The position numbers and the translations under genes are program-made. The notes under the pieces were generated by a model that saw only the letters and a list, made by a program, of their open reading frames with translations, did not search any database and was not told the origin of the DNA. A DNA stretch of 64,000 bases from Phoronis australis (lineage: Eukaryota > Phoronida > Phoronidae), in NCBI GenBank assembly GCA_002633005.1, contig NMRA01000632.1, positions 62,001 to 126,000 of the forward strand, written 5' to 3'. Positions within the stretch are counted from its first letter, which is position 1; each line of letters begins with the position of its first letter. Positions 1-10,885 of this stretch are shown here, in pieces.

Positions 1-1008
1 GGGCTTGGTTGGAACTGACAGTTTATTGTTGGTTACGACTGTGCTCTACAAGTTAATTGACAAATCAGACTGTATCATTTTATTCGCCGGTCACGATCTC
101 CTTGGCATTATGGCGTTTTCCAGTTGATCCCAATTTGTTCGATTCTATAGCACATCAACAAGTTGGGAAGATGACCCCTGTAGCCAATATCTTACTCGAC
201 TGATTAACTATATTCTGCCATTTATGGTTGGAGGTCTAGATCTCTTTTGTTCGATAATTGCTCTAATCTCCAATAAGATCCTAGCCTGACTGGGGTGTGC
301 TGTTAAAAACAAAAGTTCAGTTATAACATATTTGAACATAAACCAATTGCATTTCTGAATTCCGCATCAAATGTTGATCATGTTTAGTCTTTGAATCGCC
401 AAAATCGCCCAACTACAACCAATAATCTATTCTTTCGAACGTACCAATTCGCTCTGGGTTTGACTGTGTTCACACCTAGTCTGTAATAAGCCTGGTAGAT
501 AATTGGCCAGCCTATTGTCATACCAGACAAAAGACTGTGTTTGGCAGTTAACAAAGGAGCTAGATGTTATCACAGGCTCACAACTCTCTACGTCTGGTAA
601 AGTCACTGAACGGGAGAGCGCTGTAATGGAATAATCGGAACTATCAGTTCTTTGCAAGACCAAAATATTTTCTCACGTAGTGAGTGAGGAAAAAGTTGTC
701 ACCAATTTTCTATTGGCAAGTGGTGCAAATCAAAATTTAGTTTCTTTGATGAAACGCAGGCTATGCCACTTTAATGTAAATGTTTTGTAAAATCCCAGGA
801 ACGTCATACAAAGTGCTCTCAGAGAAAGCTTCCTTACTCTGGGTCTTTTCCTAGTGAAAAGTGTGTTACACATAGAAGGGTCACATGCAAATGGGCTGCC
901 ACTACAAAATTATGGATTAGATTTGCAGAATTTATATTGTGATGTCGAAATTACGTAGTGCCCACTCAGTTGCATCTAATGTTTACATTGATTTCTGTTT
1001 ATTTCTAG
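1..1008. other. 5' flank of gene 1, repeat-bearing
   Basis: No convincing coding exon is seen upstream of the first recognised exon. Positions about 140-665 are one copy of a dispersed repeat described separately. The rest is AT-rich with no recognised element. Any non-coding first exon and promoter of gene 1 should lie here or further upstream, but no TATA or initiator context can be assigned with confidence. Confidence 0.5.
140..665 (-). repeat. Dispersed repeat family A, copy 1
   Basis: This stretch is the reverse complement of 19595-20080, at clearly recognisable similarity along about 500 bp. Shared blocks include GATAATTGCTCTAATCTCCA and ACAAGTTGGGAAGATGACC in this copy. Both copies can be read as short peptides sharing the words SSSFVNCQ and FVWYDNR. 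Small insertions and deletions between them are not multiples of three, so the resemblance is best explained by a transposon-like repeat rather than a protein. No terminal repeats or target duplications were recognised. Confidence 0.7.
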
Positions 1009-1056
1009 GCTCTGTAATGATGAATAACAGTTTGGAGACTTTTGACATATTGTTGT
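1009..1056 (+). CDS. Gene 1 exon 1, start exon
   Basis: The acceptor TTTATTTCTAG precedes 1009 and the donor GTAAGT follows 1056. Two consecutive ATGs sit at 1017 and 1020; the first is taken as the start, with no in-frame stop before it in this exon. The exon ends with one base (T) that joins GG of the next exon to make the Trp of the WCNEC knuckle, the position where PRDM4/10/15 proteins carry Trp-Cys. That match supports the exon. Because a good acceptor precedes it, at least one earlier, probably untranslated exon must exist, and more N-terminal coding sequence is possible. Confidence 0.65.
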
Positions 1057-4000
1057 GTAAGTATTTATTAACTCTAAAGGTACTGAATTGAAGTTGGGAT
1101 TTTCAGTATTTTGTTCATATCAATTAGCTATTTGCAATTTATAAAGCACCGGGGGATGAACATCATTGTCATCAAATCACCATCTTTTTGGCCAGCCCAG
1201 GGTTTCTATTTCTTATAATTGGTAGGGAGTACTTCCACACATTCAAAATATAGACCAATACCTGAGCAGCTAAATCTGTTGCCAAATGAGTAAAAACTCT
1301 TTCGTAGATACCACCACTATCATTACCATGAAAGTTTTAAAAAGATGTTTTATCTAGAGAACGATAACACCAGCAACCTAAGGGATGTAATGAGTTCTCA
1401 ATTAACTACAACAGCATGGTGTCTTTGATCAATGCAAGCAGATTTTGAGGTACAAACAATTCGAGTTGCTCAACTTCGATTGGTGAGGGCGTCAACATAG
1501 GGTTCTTTTCATAAGACTGGCTCAAATGTGATTCAGCACACCAGTAACTGCCAAGCAGCATCTCATGGAAATCGACAATATTTCATGAATCCGATTAAAA
1601 TAATAGCAAAGATCCATTTTAATTGATATTGAAAGCTTTGAAACTTTTGGTAAAAACTTAGTAACAGAACGGACCATTATAACCAAAGTTGTGAAACTGC
1701 TAATTGACTGTGTAGATTGAAATAAATTACTACAAGGCTGTTGTCTAATTGGGAGTCAAATGGAAGTTTGGTCTTAAAAAATGTCAGCCAAAAAAATTTG
1801 ACCAAGAGATATTGTGGCTACATAAAGCTTGTTTGCAAATCAAAATTCGTACTGAAAATTTTCAAGCTGGCCATTGTATCTTTCTACATTTTGTATAATG
1901 CTCTTTCCTAAAAGTCGAGTTGCTATAAGTGCAAATCATTGCAACAGTTGTTCAGAAACCCTCGGCCCAGGAAACTCCTTTGAAAATTTGACTATCAGCT
2001 TAAATTACGAGTTAGGGTATCAGCATAAACGAAGCCCTTAATCAGAAATTTGCGTGTGTATAGGCATGAGTGTGCATGCTGTGCATTTCGGAAGTTTATT
2101 GTTAAAGCAAAGTATTATAGTAAATTATGTTGACCTCTTGCTGTATTGAGTGAGTCACGAGTTATTGTGGAATGCATTAGATTTAGTCTGTTCTTTAAGT
2201 TGCTTCAACTGTGAGCCAAACAGGCATTTCTTAATGCATGGAATAGTGTGCAGATGCATTTGTAAACACCAAGCAATTGGAATTGCCCATGTTACTTTCC
2301 AACCAATGAGAATGTTTGAATGTTATTTTCCAATCCACCTGAAAAGTGTTACTATTAGCCAATGAGAAGCCATGTTACATAATCCTTTCGCAGTGCTACC
2401 ACATGTAAGACTGTTGAAGACAGTAAGGAATACTCAGCCAATCTGTTCATTTGTTTGTGTTTACAGGGTGCAATGAGTGTGGAGTGTCAAAGTTTGGTGA
2501 CTGTCACATCCATGGGGACCTGATACGTATGAAGGACTGTAAGGTGCGAAGCCGTGCCCGGCTAACTGTGCCATACTGTTTGATTATACGAGATGTTGAA
2601 CTGCGGCCTAGGGAACATGGTAAGAACACAATCAAATGGGTACGGTAAGAATTCTTCAATTTGAGAAAAAAAATAATAAATGGTAAATTTGCCATACTTT
2701 GATTTTTCGAGGATTACCACTTGTTGCAAATGATTAAAGTTTTACCAATTGTTTTTTGGTAGTAGCTATGCTATACAAACCATGCTAGAAGCAAACTTTA
2801 AGTACATTTCCCTAAAGAGTTTTTTTGTTGAGAAATTTGATAAAATAAAATTTTACCTGCCCACCATATTATGTATCAAACTGAAGAATTTTTACCATAG
2901 TCTGTGAGTTTGGTATAGTGTTATTCATACTTCTGTCAACTAAGGCAGGATGCTTACTTCTCAGTGCACTTCTTTTAAGATGAGCGAATTAAAACACATG
3001 AATCAGGTTGGAACTATTTTTTTGAAATTTTCAGACAGGTTGGAACTTGAGAGCTCATGAGCCAAATGGTTGAATTTTGAGGATAAAATGGTCAAAACAG
3101 TGGGAAAGTTCCATTACGTACAGTTGCTTTATAACATCAAATTTAATGGTGGATGATTACTAACTCATCAAATAATCATGTATCCTTAATGTGGTTACAC
3201 ACACATGCACACATACTTACATAAAAATTCTTGGTTAGTCAAAGCTGTGTAGCCGAACATGTCAAGACGTACAATTTAGCAAAAAAATAACATGTTGTCA
3301 TTTCCTTCATTATTGCATTTTTCAGCTAAACGAATCCTATCATTGTATAGTACCAAATCACATGCTGAAATGATTGCAATGACAAGCCACTCAAGTGTTT
3401 GACAACCTGTGGTGAGAAGCCATGAAACTGTCTAATGGTACATGTATGTCTCTGCGTAGAATATGGTGTTTTTGCAAAGAAAGTCATCCAAGCAAGAACA
3501 CAGTTTGGTCCTCTGGAGGCAGCCATTGTTCGACCTGGTATGGAAGTAAACTACAAGAACCTGTTGTTCAAGGTTTGTTAAATGACACACCCTGCTTACA
3601 CATCCCAAATGCAAATCCACAATGGGTCCACAAATGGTCTCTTTGTCACGCTCCCTGTTGGACATGATCCTGGATCCATGAGGCAACTCATACTCTTAAC
3701 CTTTGACCTTAACACTATATGTGCACCTAAGCCAGACTGTGACTAACCTGTCAAAGTTAATTAATGCGTGTGGCTCAGTTGCTCCCTAATTTCTCTAATA
3801 ATGCTGCGATTTAAAAAATTCAAAGGCGGCTAATATTTGATTTTCAATTTCATGTTGGTTGTTTGCCTTACTTATTGTTCATTTTTCAACTTTGAAACTT
3901 GTATGCTTAAAGGCGCATTGTTACGACTGCTATTGTCTCATCCAATGCAAATCAGCCATGCCCATGAATAGCGGCTAGCTCACTTAAACCTGTGACGGTC

Positions 4001-7000
4001 TCGTAAGGCCTTTGATATGCTAAGAACTTCGCTGGAGACTTGGAGTGAAAGATACAGGCATTATTGCTCCCTTGTGTGCAATAGTGTTAGTGTATGAGTT
4101 GCATAATATCTGTGACTGCAATGTGTTATATAGTGTCCTGTGGTGCATGGGACGAGCATGTCCAAGGGTTTACTGTCTCTATTCCAAATGATTGGATTGT
4201 TTTAGAATTTTCTCAAATGAGTTAAAACCACTCTTCTTTAAATACTGTTTGTGTCTTACTCCCTACCTTCCCTGCTCCGCGATGGGTGGGTCTGTAAGTA
4301 AAATATTTTTTATACCTTTTATTTTCAGGGTGCACTCATTTTGTCGCTATCAATATAAAGTATTTACAACTGAAAAAAACTTTTGTCAGTTATCAAATGT
4401 AATGCTTTCAGCTTAGAATTGTGCTCTTATTACACTTATTTAGTTGTTGGTTATGAGAAGGGCATCAAAGTTGATTTTAATTTACACCTATTGGCAACAA
4501 TTTTGAGTTTCATTTTCGTTGATTATCTCAAGCTGTAGATGAGTTGGTTCTCTTTTTGATGACTTCTTGATTTATGGTCTATTTCTTTTTTTCAAATCTG
4601 CAATAATTGTTTACATTTCTCAGTATCACTCTGATGTTTCCCATGATTGCTTTTTTTGTAAATTATCATGTTGTGCTTTATTTCATTTTATTGTATTTGT
4701 ATTTAAACTTTCCTTACACTATGTAAATTATGTAAATCTTAAACCAGTGTGAACATGTAAATTGCAAACATTTTTAAGTCTGGTCAGCACGCCACCTGTT
4801 GGCCACATCATGTGATCTAATGAATGTAAGTCCGAAAAGATTTCTGTCCCAACTGGGACTCGAACCTGGGACTTTCTGCTAACTGTGCAGATGCTCTCGT
4901 CCACTGAGCCATTTTGACCGCCGGTCCAATACAAATATCCAACCAGACTTGAAGTGGGCATCTCGCCCTTGAACTCCTGACTGTATATAAATAATTATGT
5001 AAATCTAAAACCAGCGTGGAAATGTAGATTGCCAACAGGTGGCGTGCTGACCAGACTTAAAATTTTTTTGCAATTTCCTTACACTGACATGCTGTAGCTC
5101 TAGCTTAGTGAGTGATTTAACATTACCGTGATGGAGTTATGATGGGTTTATAATGGGATGTGTCTGTGTGTGTTGACAGGTGTTCCACCCAGACCACACG
5201 GACGTTCTCGACATAAGCTGTGAAGATACATGTAACTGGATGTTGTTTGTACGCGCTGCCACCAACACTGAGCAACAAAACATGGTGGCCTATCAGCATA
5301 AAGGAGGCATTTACTTCACTACTACAAAGGTAGGGTGTTAAATTCACTAAGCATTAATAATTGTTATTGGTGAGTTGCATTTTGCCCTGTCAGCTGACTA
5401 AATACAATTTCTATTTTCACTCTCAGAAAATTGGACTTGTAATATTTCCTACCGCGATAAGATTCTAATTCCATTGACAACAAGAATGTACATCAAAACT
5501 GTCAGCGACTGACGAAAGCAATTGTTGGGATTGGCCAGCCCTGTAATTGTGAAATTGAAAATGGCCCATGTATGCATCGCAAGTGACTTAATTAGACATT
5601 TGGAATGTAATCGTATCATGGTAAGGAATATTATGAGGCCAATTCTACGAGAGGCCTTACTGTAAAATCTCACCAATTTAGCAAAAAATAACACCACTAA
5701 AACTGACCCTTTTCCATTCTAACATTGCAATTTCTTAAAATATCTGATGGCAGCTAATGGTACAGAACTTGAACTTGGAAAGCTATTAATTTGGTGCTAC
5801 ATATATTCCATGGAAAAATGAGAATATAATTTATTTTACTTGTCTGTGTCCCGAATTTATGAGATTTTATCGTATTTGATTTTCGTCTAGCCTTCTAAAC
5901 ACTGGGCGAAATACAGCTTTGTTCAAGCTAAAAAGTATTCAACCATGGCCAATATCATTGAACCTTTTGAACCTACCTTATTCAAGATTCCACACTAAAC
6001 TTGGTAACCTTGCTGGTAATGTGGCAGAATTGATTTTAGCGCACTAAGTGTACCACACAAGCTATGTTTGTCATGCCTGAACAGGGCACGGGATATATTT
6101 GTTTGGATCTGTAGTCAGTAAGTCTTGCTTGGTGACAATTCACTAAAGACACAATATGTTACTAACCAGCTACCTCAGTCAAGCTTGCACAACAATGGTT
6201 ACCAAGAGGAAAGGTTGTACATGCTTGGAATGCAAAGTTGAAAACGGGGGCTGGCTCAACAAGTATATTCAAAATTTTTTGGCAAGCCTGATTTACGTTA
6301 CACACCAGTAGTGTAAGCTGACTTAACAATGATTAGTGAGGGAAAAAGATATTAAAAAAGTGATGTTCCGTTTAGTACTCTTTATGGGTGTTAGCTGAGT
6401 AGGGAACAGATCAGTTCCTTTCCACTATGCCAGGTGGCGATACTAGTACACATTCCCATTACGTGACTTCAACTATCAGAGATTACGTAATCCTTTTCAG
6501 CCTATTCCATCTGGTGGCGAACTACGTGTTTGGTACGCTGCAGACTACGGAGCACGACTTGGAATGCCTCCACTAGGCAATGCTATTATCCAAAATATGT
6601 CAGAAAACACAGGTAAATAAGTATAGAGATTTCACTGTAGGTGTTGCTGTCATCACTTGATCACCATTAGTTAGTGCTGAAAGGCAGAAGCTGCCATTCA
6701 CTGACATTGGCATTGTTTGCAGCTCGAGAGACATGACAATTTATTGTCCACCTTGCAGGTTATATGTGGTATTGGGACAAGTTTGTATCGGTCACTGATG
6801 TTGTAATTGTTTTCCAATTTATATTTTATGCCACATTTATTCATTTTTGTTTACCAAAAATTTCCATGAATTCTGTTTAATTACAATTGAGTGGCATTGC
6901 TGTGCAACAAACCCTCCAGGGACTTTTCTAGAATGTTCGTTGTCGCCAAATTAAATCAGCTTGTATATAGCACAGTTAACCTGGGACTTGTAGACTGGAA

Positions 7001-8941
7001 AATTGCAAGGAAATGCATGGCATAATTTTATCTTCTTTGTTGTAACACAGTTCAACTGTATATGCTCTTTTTAAAGATCATGCAACTTACATATCAGATA
7101 GTCTATACTGAAAATTATGACTATCTGTTTTTATTGCAGCAGAAGTTACACCAGAACCAGAGCAAAATGAGGAGACAGAGCCTAGTCCTACTGAATATTC
7201 ATGTCCTGATTGTGGTGACAGTTTCGCAACCCCCAGTGCTTTAGATGACCACGTTTGCAAGGATGATCACAAACGCAGGAATAAGCGCAAGGGTCAACCG
7301 ATTAAGCTGGGCTCAAGGATGAGAATATCATGTAATCAAGAATCCACGAAGGCAGTGGAACCTGTCCCTGAACTGTCTCAGCGAGTGGTAAAGCGAGGAC
7401 GCTCACAAAAGAATTCCTTGGAGAACAAATTGTCCAAACGGGGAGGCCGTCGGAAAAAGAAGCCTGTGCCAGAGAAACTGTACGACTGCATTGTGTGCGG
7501 CAAGGCATTCGACGACCGAACAAAGCTTCAGGTGCACATGCGTTGCCACACTGGTGAGAAGCCATACAAATGTAGCTATCCAGATTGCACCAAGGCTTTT
7601 CCATCCAAGTTCAAACTGGTGCGGCATGAAGACACGCATAAGGGAGAAAAGAACTATGCTTGTAGCTTCTGCGGCAAGGCGTTCGCTCGCAAAGACCATT
7701 TGAAGAACCATCTAAAAGCTCATGACTCCAACCGTAAGAAATGGCAATGTAGCTTTTGTGAGAAGGAATTTTCAACTCACTTTGGCTACAAGACACATGT
7801 GGCATTTCACATGGCTGATGCAGGAAATTTAACATGTGAAGTGTGTTCGCAAGAATTTCTCAGGAAAGATGAGTTAATATTTCATATTAAAAAGCATTCA
7901 GGTGCTCGTTCAGTAAAGGATGCAAAAGACAAGAAATGTAAGTGTCCACATTGTGACGCCGTGTTCTTTGCTATGAAAGATGTGAGGCGACACATTGTCG
8001 TCCATACGCGTGCGCGTAACTTCCTGTGTCAGTACTGTCCGCAAAGATTCGGCAGGCGTGATCATCTCGTCCGTCACATTAAGAAAAATCACCCTGACTT
8101 GCCAACAGTGCCCGAAATTGAAATGGGCAAACCCAATCAAGAAACTGAAAAGGATTTATTATCTCAGGCAGCTGATGCAGCGAGCCTGACTCAAAATAAA
8201 GAATTTGGTAGACAAATCCCTCAGGATGTCAGTGATAGTTTGGAGCGCCAGAGACTGACTCCAAATCCGCAGCCAATGAACATACACTACCCTTTGGTGA
8301 CGTCAACTCCACCACCGCCACCACCTATTCAAGAGAACATAAGCAATCCTCTAGAACAGGCGTACCATGGGTACCCCACTAATTTTTCCATGGTCAATAA
8401 CCCCCACAGGTTTGCCACATTCAGTGCTATAATCACTGGGATTCCTAGTAGCTCCCAACACATAGCCCCGGACGAGTCACAGGGTCCCCTCCGTTGTATA
8501 CTTCCAAAGCCAGTCTCCAAACAGTTTGATCTTGTCCAGTCACCGCCTCCCAGTCAAAGCTTGGCGTACATTCAAACAACTCCGACGTTGATTGGACAGG
8601 AGCCAGGCGCACGGTATACCAATATGATGACTGCTAACCCACGGGATTCCATTAGCTCCATCTATGACACCATGCACCAGCTGCTACAAGCGCCATTAGG
8701 CACGGAGCCAGACCGACCAGTCTTGCCTCCCGACTCCTTACCGTTAGTCAATGATTACTTTGATGCTAGGAAAGCATTCACTTCCCATCCTAGTCTGACA
8801 CACAACCCCTTTATTCCTCCCCCACCCACAACGCCAGTTTCCTCTGTCCCGCCTCCCATTAGCAATAGCCAGTTGATTGACATGTCGAATAACCTGTATT
8901 CACAGCCTCAACCTTTTCACCAACAGATGTCCTTCAGGTAG
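1017..8941 (+). CDS. PR-domain protein with PLAG1-type zinc fingers (six exons)
   Basis: Coding exons are 1017-1056 (exon from 1009), 2467-2619, 3460-3572, 5180-5329, 6501-6612 and 7140-8941. Every join is phase-compatible, giving 2370 nt (789 residues plus TAG). Visible order: zinc knuckle (C15, C18, C26, H29); SRAR motif and PR domain about 45-180, with RTQFGPL, CNWM, NMVAYQH and [11 protein letters not shown], as in PRDM4/10/15; divergent C2H2 finger 209-233; basic linker with RGGRRKKK; seven C2H2 fingers 304-507; proline-rich tail 508-789. The finger array follows PLAG1/PLAGL: an extra residue pair in finger 2 (CSYPDC), then [19 protein letters not shown] and [12 protein letters not shown]. 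The family is nuclear and DNA-binding; PR domains of this group mostly bind partners rather than methylate. The PR-PLAG combination is inferred from splicing phase and needs a transcript. An alternative is two overlapping genes. Confidence 0.8.
2467..2619 (+). CDS. Gene 1 exon 2: zinc knuckle and start of PR domain
   Basis: It is bounded by TTTACAG and GTAAGA. It encodes a C2HC knuckle (CNEC...CHIH), an acidic/basic linker, and [10 protein letters not shown], the SRAR-L-P signature that precedes the PR domain in the PRDM4/10/15 group. It ends in phase 1. Confidence 0.85.
3460..3572 (+). CDS. Gene 1 exon 3: PR domain, central part
   Basis: The acceptor is TCTGCGTAG and the donor is GTTTGT, a weaker than usual site. 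The two leading bases complete a Glu codon begun in exon 2. It encodes [19 protein letters not shown], the G-V-F and R-T-x-F-G-P core of PR domains, and ends in phase 0. Confidence 0.88.
4772..5062. mobile_element. Foldback/MITE-like element enclosing a tRNA-like core
   Basis: Positions 4772-4803 and 5031-5062 are near-perfect 32-bp inverted repeats, reading TTTTAAGTCTGGTCAGCACG from the left edge. A 40-bp sequence beginning ATTATGTAAATCT occurs directly outside the left arm (4727-4768) and just inside the right arm (4994-5033), so part of the flank was duplicated. The centre carries a tRNA-like sequence on the - strand. A diverged copy of the left end lies at 14703-14742. There is no transposase, so it is non-autonomous. 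Confidence 0.65.
4846..4918 (-). other. tRNA-like, SINE-type Pol III core
   Basis: Read on the - strand, 73 nt can fold as a tRNA: acceptor arm with 5 of 7 pairs, D stem GCTC/GAGC, perfect 5-bp anticodon stem TCTGC/GCAGA, and a T loop TTCGAGT. The A-box TGGCTCAGTGG and B-box GGTTCGAGTCC match the RNA polymerase III consensus. Position 33 is C rather than the invariant U, the T stem is poorly paired and the loop would read AGT. A functional tRNA is therefore unlikely; a tRNA-derived SINE head fits better. Confidence 0.6.
5180..5329 (+). CDS. Gene 1 exon 4: PR domain core
   Basis: The acceptor is TGTTGACAG and the donor is GTAGGG; 50 codons in phase 0. It carries [10 protein letters not shown] and [18 protein letters not shown], the most conserved blocks of PR domains. 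The SET-family NHxC catalytic signature is absent, as is usual for PRDM proteins. Confidence 0.92.
6501..6612 (+). CDS. Gene 1 exon 5: end of PR domain
   Basis: The acceptor is CCTTTTCAG and the donor is GTAAAT. It encodes [17 protein letters not shown], the closing motif of the PR domain (ELRVWYA-x-x-Y), and a short tail. It ends in phase 1, which the finger exon continues. Confidence 0.92.
7140..8941 (+). CDS. Gene 1 exon 6: PLAG-type fingers and proline-rich tail
   Basis: A single large exon encodes residues 190-789 and the stop codon. It holds one divergent finger (C211, C214, H227, H233), a basic segment that may be a nuclear signal, and seven C2H2 fingers. Finger 7 ends in H-x4-H. The spacer between fingers 5 and 6 is long and lysine-rich ([14 protein letters not shown]), as in PLAG proteins. 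The tail has runs such as TPPPPPPI and FIPPPPTTP and could be a transcriptional activation region. The acceptor is a CAGCAG tandem site, so the exon may start at 7140 or 7143. The open frame is already open upstream of the Met at 7319, so a second promoter making a PR-less protein from that Met cannot be excluded. Confidence 0.95.
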
Positions 8942-9775
8942 ATGTTGAAATGGTAATTTGCCTATTTGAAGGGTTAAGTTTTAATGTCAATTATGGTTTT
9001 TGTAACATTTTATTTAACTTGGTAAAATTTTGTTGTAAGATGTAGATTGTTAGCAGGGCTAGGACATCTCTCGAGTGCAATTTTGACAAGATTTTTAACA
9101 TTTAATTGTTTCATTTATTAGTGGAATCTCTTAAAGCAGAAATCCCGGGGCCAATAAGATATGCATTACGAATTGCTAACACCAATAAGACCAGTCACCT
9201 CTCTAAGTCCTGCCATTCACCGGTTATTTTAAATTTGCTCTCAAATGCTCACAGTAAGCTGGAAAGGCCACCCCAGTGCATTTGGTGTCAAGCAGTACAT
9301 TGGTAATGAGTGATCGGAGAATCTCCTGCTCTTTACATCGAAGTCAGTATTGTGGCACGCCATTATTCCAAATTGCTCCAAGTTTTTCCCAGCGCTTGGA
9401 AACTAACAAGGTCAAATTGATCTCTAAATTGTGTCTCAAATTTACTTGCTCAACAATGACAGCTGGTTCAGGTCTGAGACCCGTTGATTCTGCAGACCTC
9501 AGTACAGCTGAAGCATGTGAACTCTGACCTACTTCGCACATCACCGACACCCATATTCGCTCCACTTTATTGTGTACTTCTCTGTCATTGCTTTTGACAA
9601 ATGGCACCGTGGACTTCAGTTGATCACTGAGCAGATTTGAAACTTTGATCAGGAAGAGGGCGATTTAGTTATAAGCTGTATTCAAGAATGTTGGGCATTG
9701 TGCAAATTGAAGTTAGGATGACTTAACTGAGCATATGCCAGGGTTTGTGCTGCAATAAAGTTGGAATACATCACT
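8942..9775 (+). other. Probable 3' UTR of gene 1
   Basis: This AT-rich sequence follows the TAG stop. The first canonical AATAAA downstream is at 9754-9759, so cleavage near 9775 would give a 3' UTR of about 0.8 kb. Short open frames inside it have no recognisable content. Confidence 0.45.
9754..9759 (+). terminator. Candidate polyadenylation signal, gene 1
   Basis: AATAAA in the sequence CTGCAATAAAGTTGG, about 810 bp after the stop codon of gene 1. No transcript evidence is available. Confidence 0.4.
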
Positions 9776-10433
9776 GTTGAATAATACATGAAAAATTAAT
9801 GTCCACAGTTGCACAAAAATATTTCCGAAACAATCTGGAAATTGTGTTTCTGTGCTTTTTGTTATGAACTAGTAATCTTCAAAATTTGAAGTGAACATCA
9901 TTGTTTTCCCAAGTATGTCTTAGTACAAATTTTTAAAGTAAACATATTATCAGCGGAATTGCTATCATGTTATTTATAATCAGCTGTAACTATGACTGTA
10001 TCAGTGTGTGAATTTCCAATGGGAGGAAGCTTCCAATAACACAAAGCAGTAGATTATAGCTCAAACAGAATGTACTTTCTGTTTTGAAGTCTGCAGTTTT
10101 GTACCTCAAAAAGTTGGGACACCAAAATTCAAGTAGACATTGAATTTTCTCAACTCTGAAGACGGGGTTGAGGGCAATTTTGGCATTCATCGAATATTGT
10201 ACACTACGACATCATTTGTTTTGAAACTTGACTTGGCAGCTCATAAAATTGTTTGAAAATAGCCGCTGACGCAAAATTTTCAAGCATCCCACCATAATGT
10301 GTGACATCGAGGCAAATGAACTTTGTGGTTGATCAAAATTCTTGAATTTGACATGGCCAATGCCTTTTTCTAAAATTTGGCACCAGCTCAGACCTCGAGC
10401 AAAACAATTTTTCACTGCATCCCAAACTGGAGA

Positions 10434-10524
10434 ATTATTACCTATCAGAGATGTGAAACGTGGGTTACACTACAGTAATTATTACCAATCAGAGATGTGA
10501 AACGTGGGTTACACTACAGTAATT
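10434..10524. repeat. Two-copy 44-bp tandem duplication
   Basis: The unit AATTATTACCATCAGAGATG... occurs twice with a period of 44 bp and one or two differences, a recent local duplication between genes 1 and 2. Confidence 0.85.
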
Positions 10525-10879
10525 TATATCATTCACTGCTCATTGGGCATTATTTACACAAAACGGTTTCTGAGTTCAGATTGGTGAAACTGATTGCTTA
10601 ACTTAATTTCATGACTTTGGAATCACAAGGATTGTGTTGATACAACTGATCTTTAATTTCCTGTGACGACTAATTTTCACTGCAGAGACAAGAACACAGA
10701 AGACTTACATTGTTATATTTTCCACAACAAATCAGATTTTGAAAGCATATTAAGTTTTCTTCAACAAAACAACAATGCAAATAATATGAAGTAAAATCTG
10801 TAGCACCAAATCATCATGACTGAATTATAAAAACTAATATAAGGCCCATACTACTTTGTCACAGCAGAAATTCATAGAA

Positions 10880-10885
10880 TTTATT
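10880..10885 (-). terminator. Candidate polyadenylation signal, gene 2
   Basis: TTTATT on the + strand is AATAAA on the - strand, about 1.8 kb beyond the stop of gene 2. It is the nearest canonical hexamer I noticed, but the distance is long and a variant signal could be used earlier. Confidence 0.25.

Larger units (their letters stand above)
2620..7139 (+). other. Introns 2-5 of gene 1
   Basis: Intron 2620-3459, intron 3573-5179 (which contains the foldback element at 4772-5062), intron 5330-6500 and intron 6613-7139 separate the exons. Apart from the foldback element no repeat or RNA gene was recognised. Intron 1 (1057-2466) is likewise AT-rich and featureless. Confidence 0.6.

Noticed and set aside
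4846-4918. Functional threonine tRNA (loop reads AGT)
   Set aside because: Position 33 is C, the T stem and acceptor arm are mispaired, and it sits in a repeat with TIRs. A tRNA-derived core is more likely.
7302-8520. Several 60-100 codon open frames on both strands inside the finger exon
   Set aside because: They overlap the well-supported zinc-finger frame and have no motifs; they are shadow frames.
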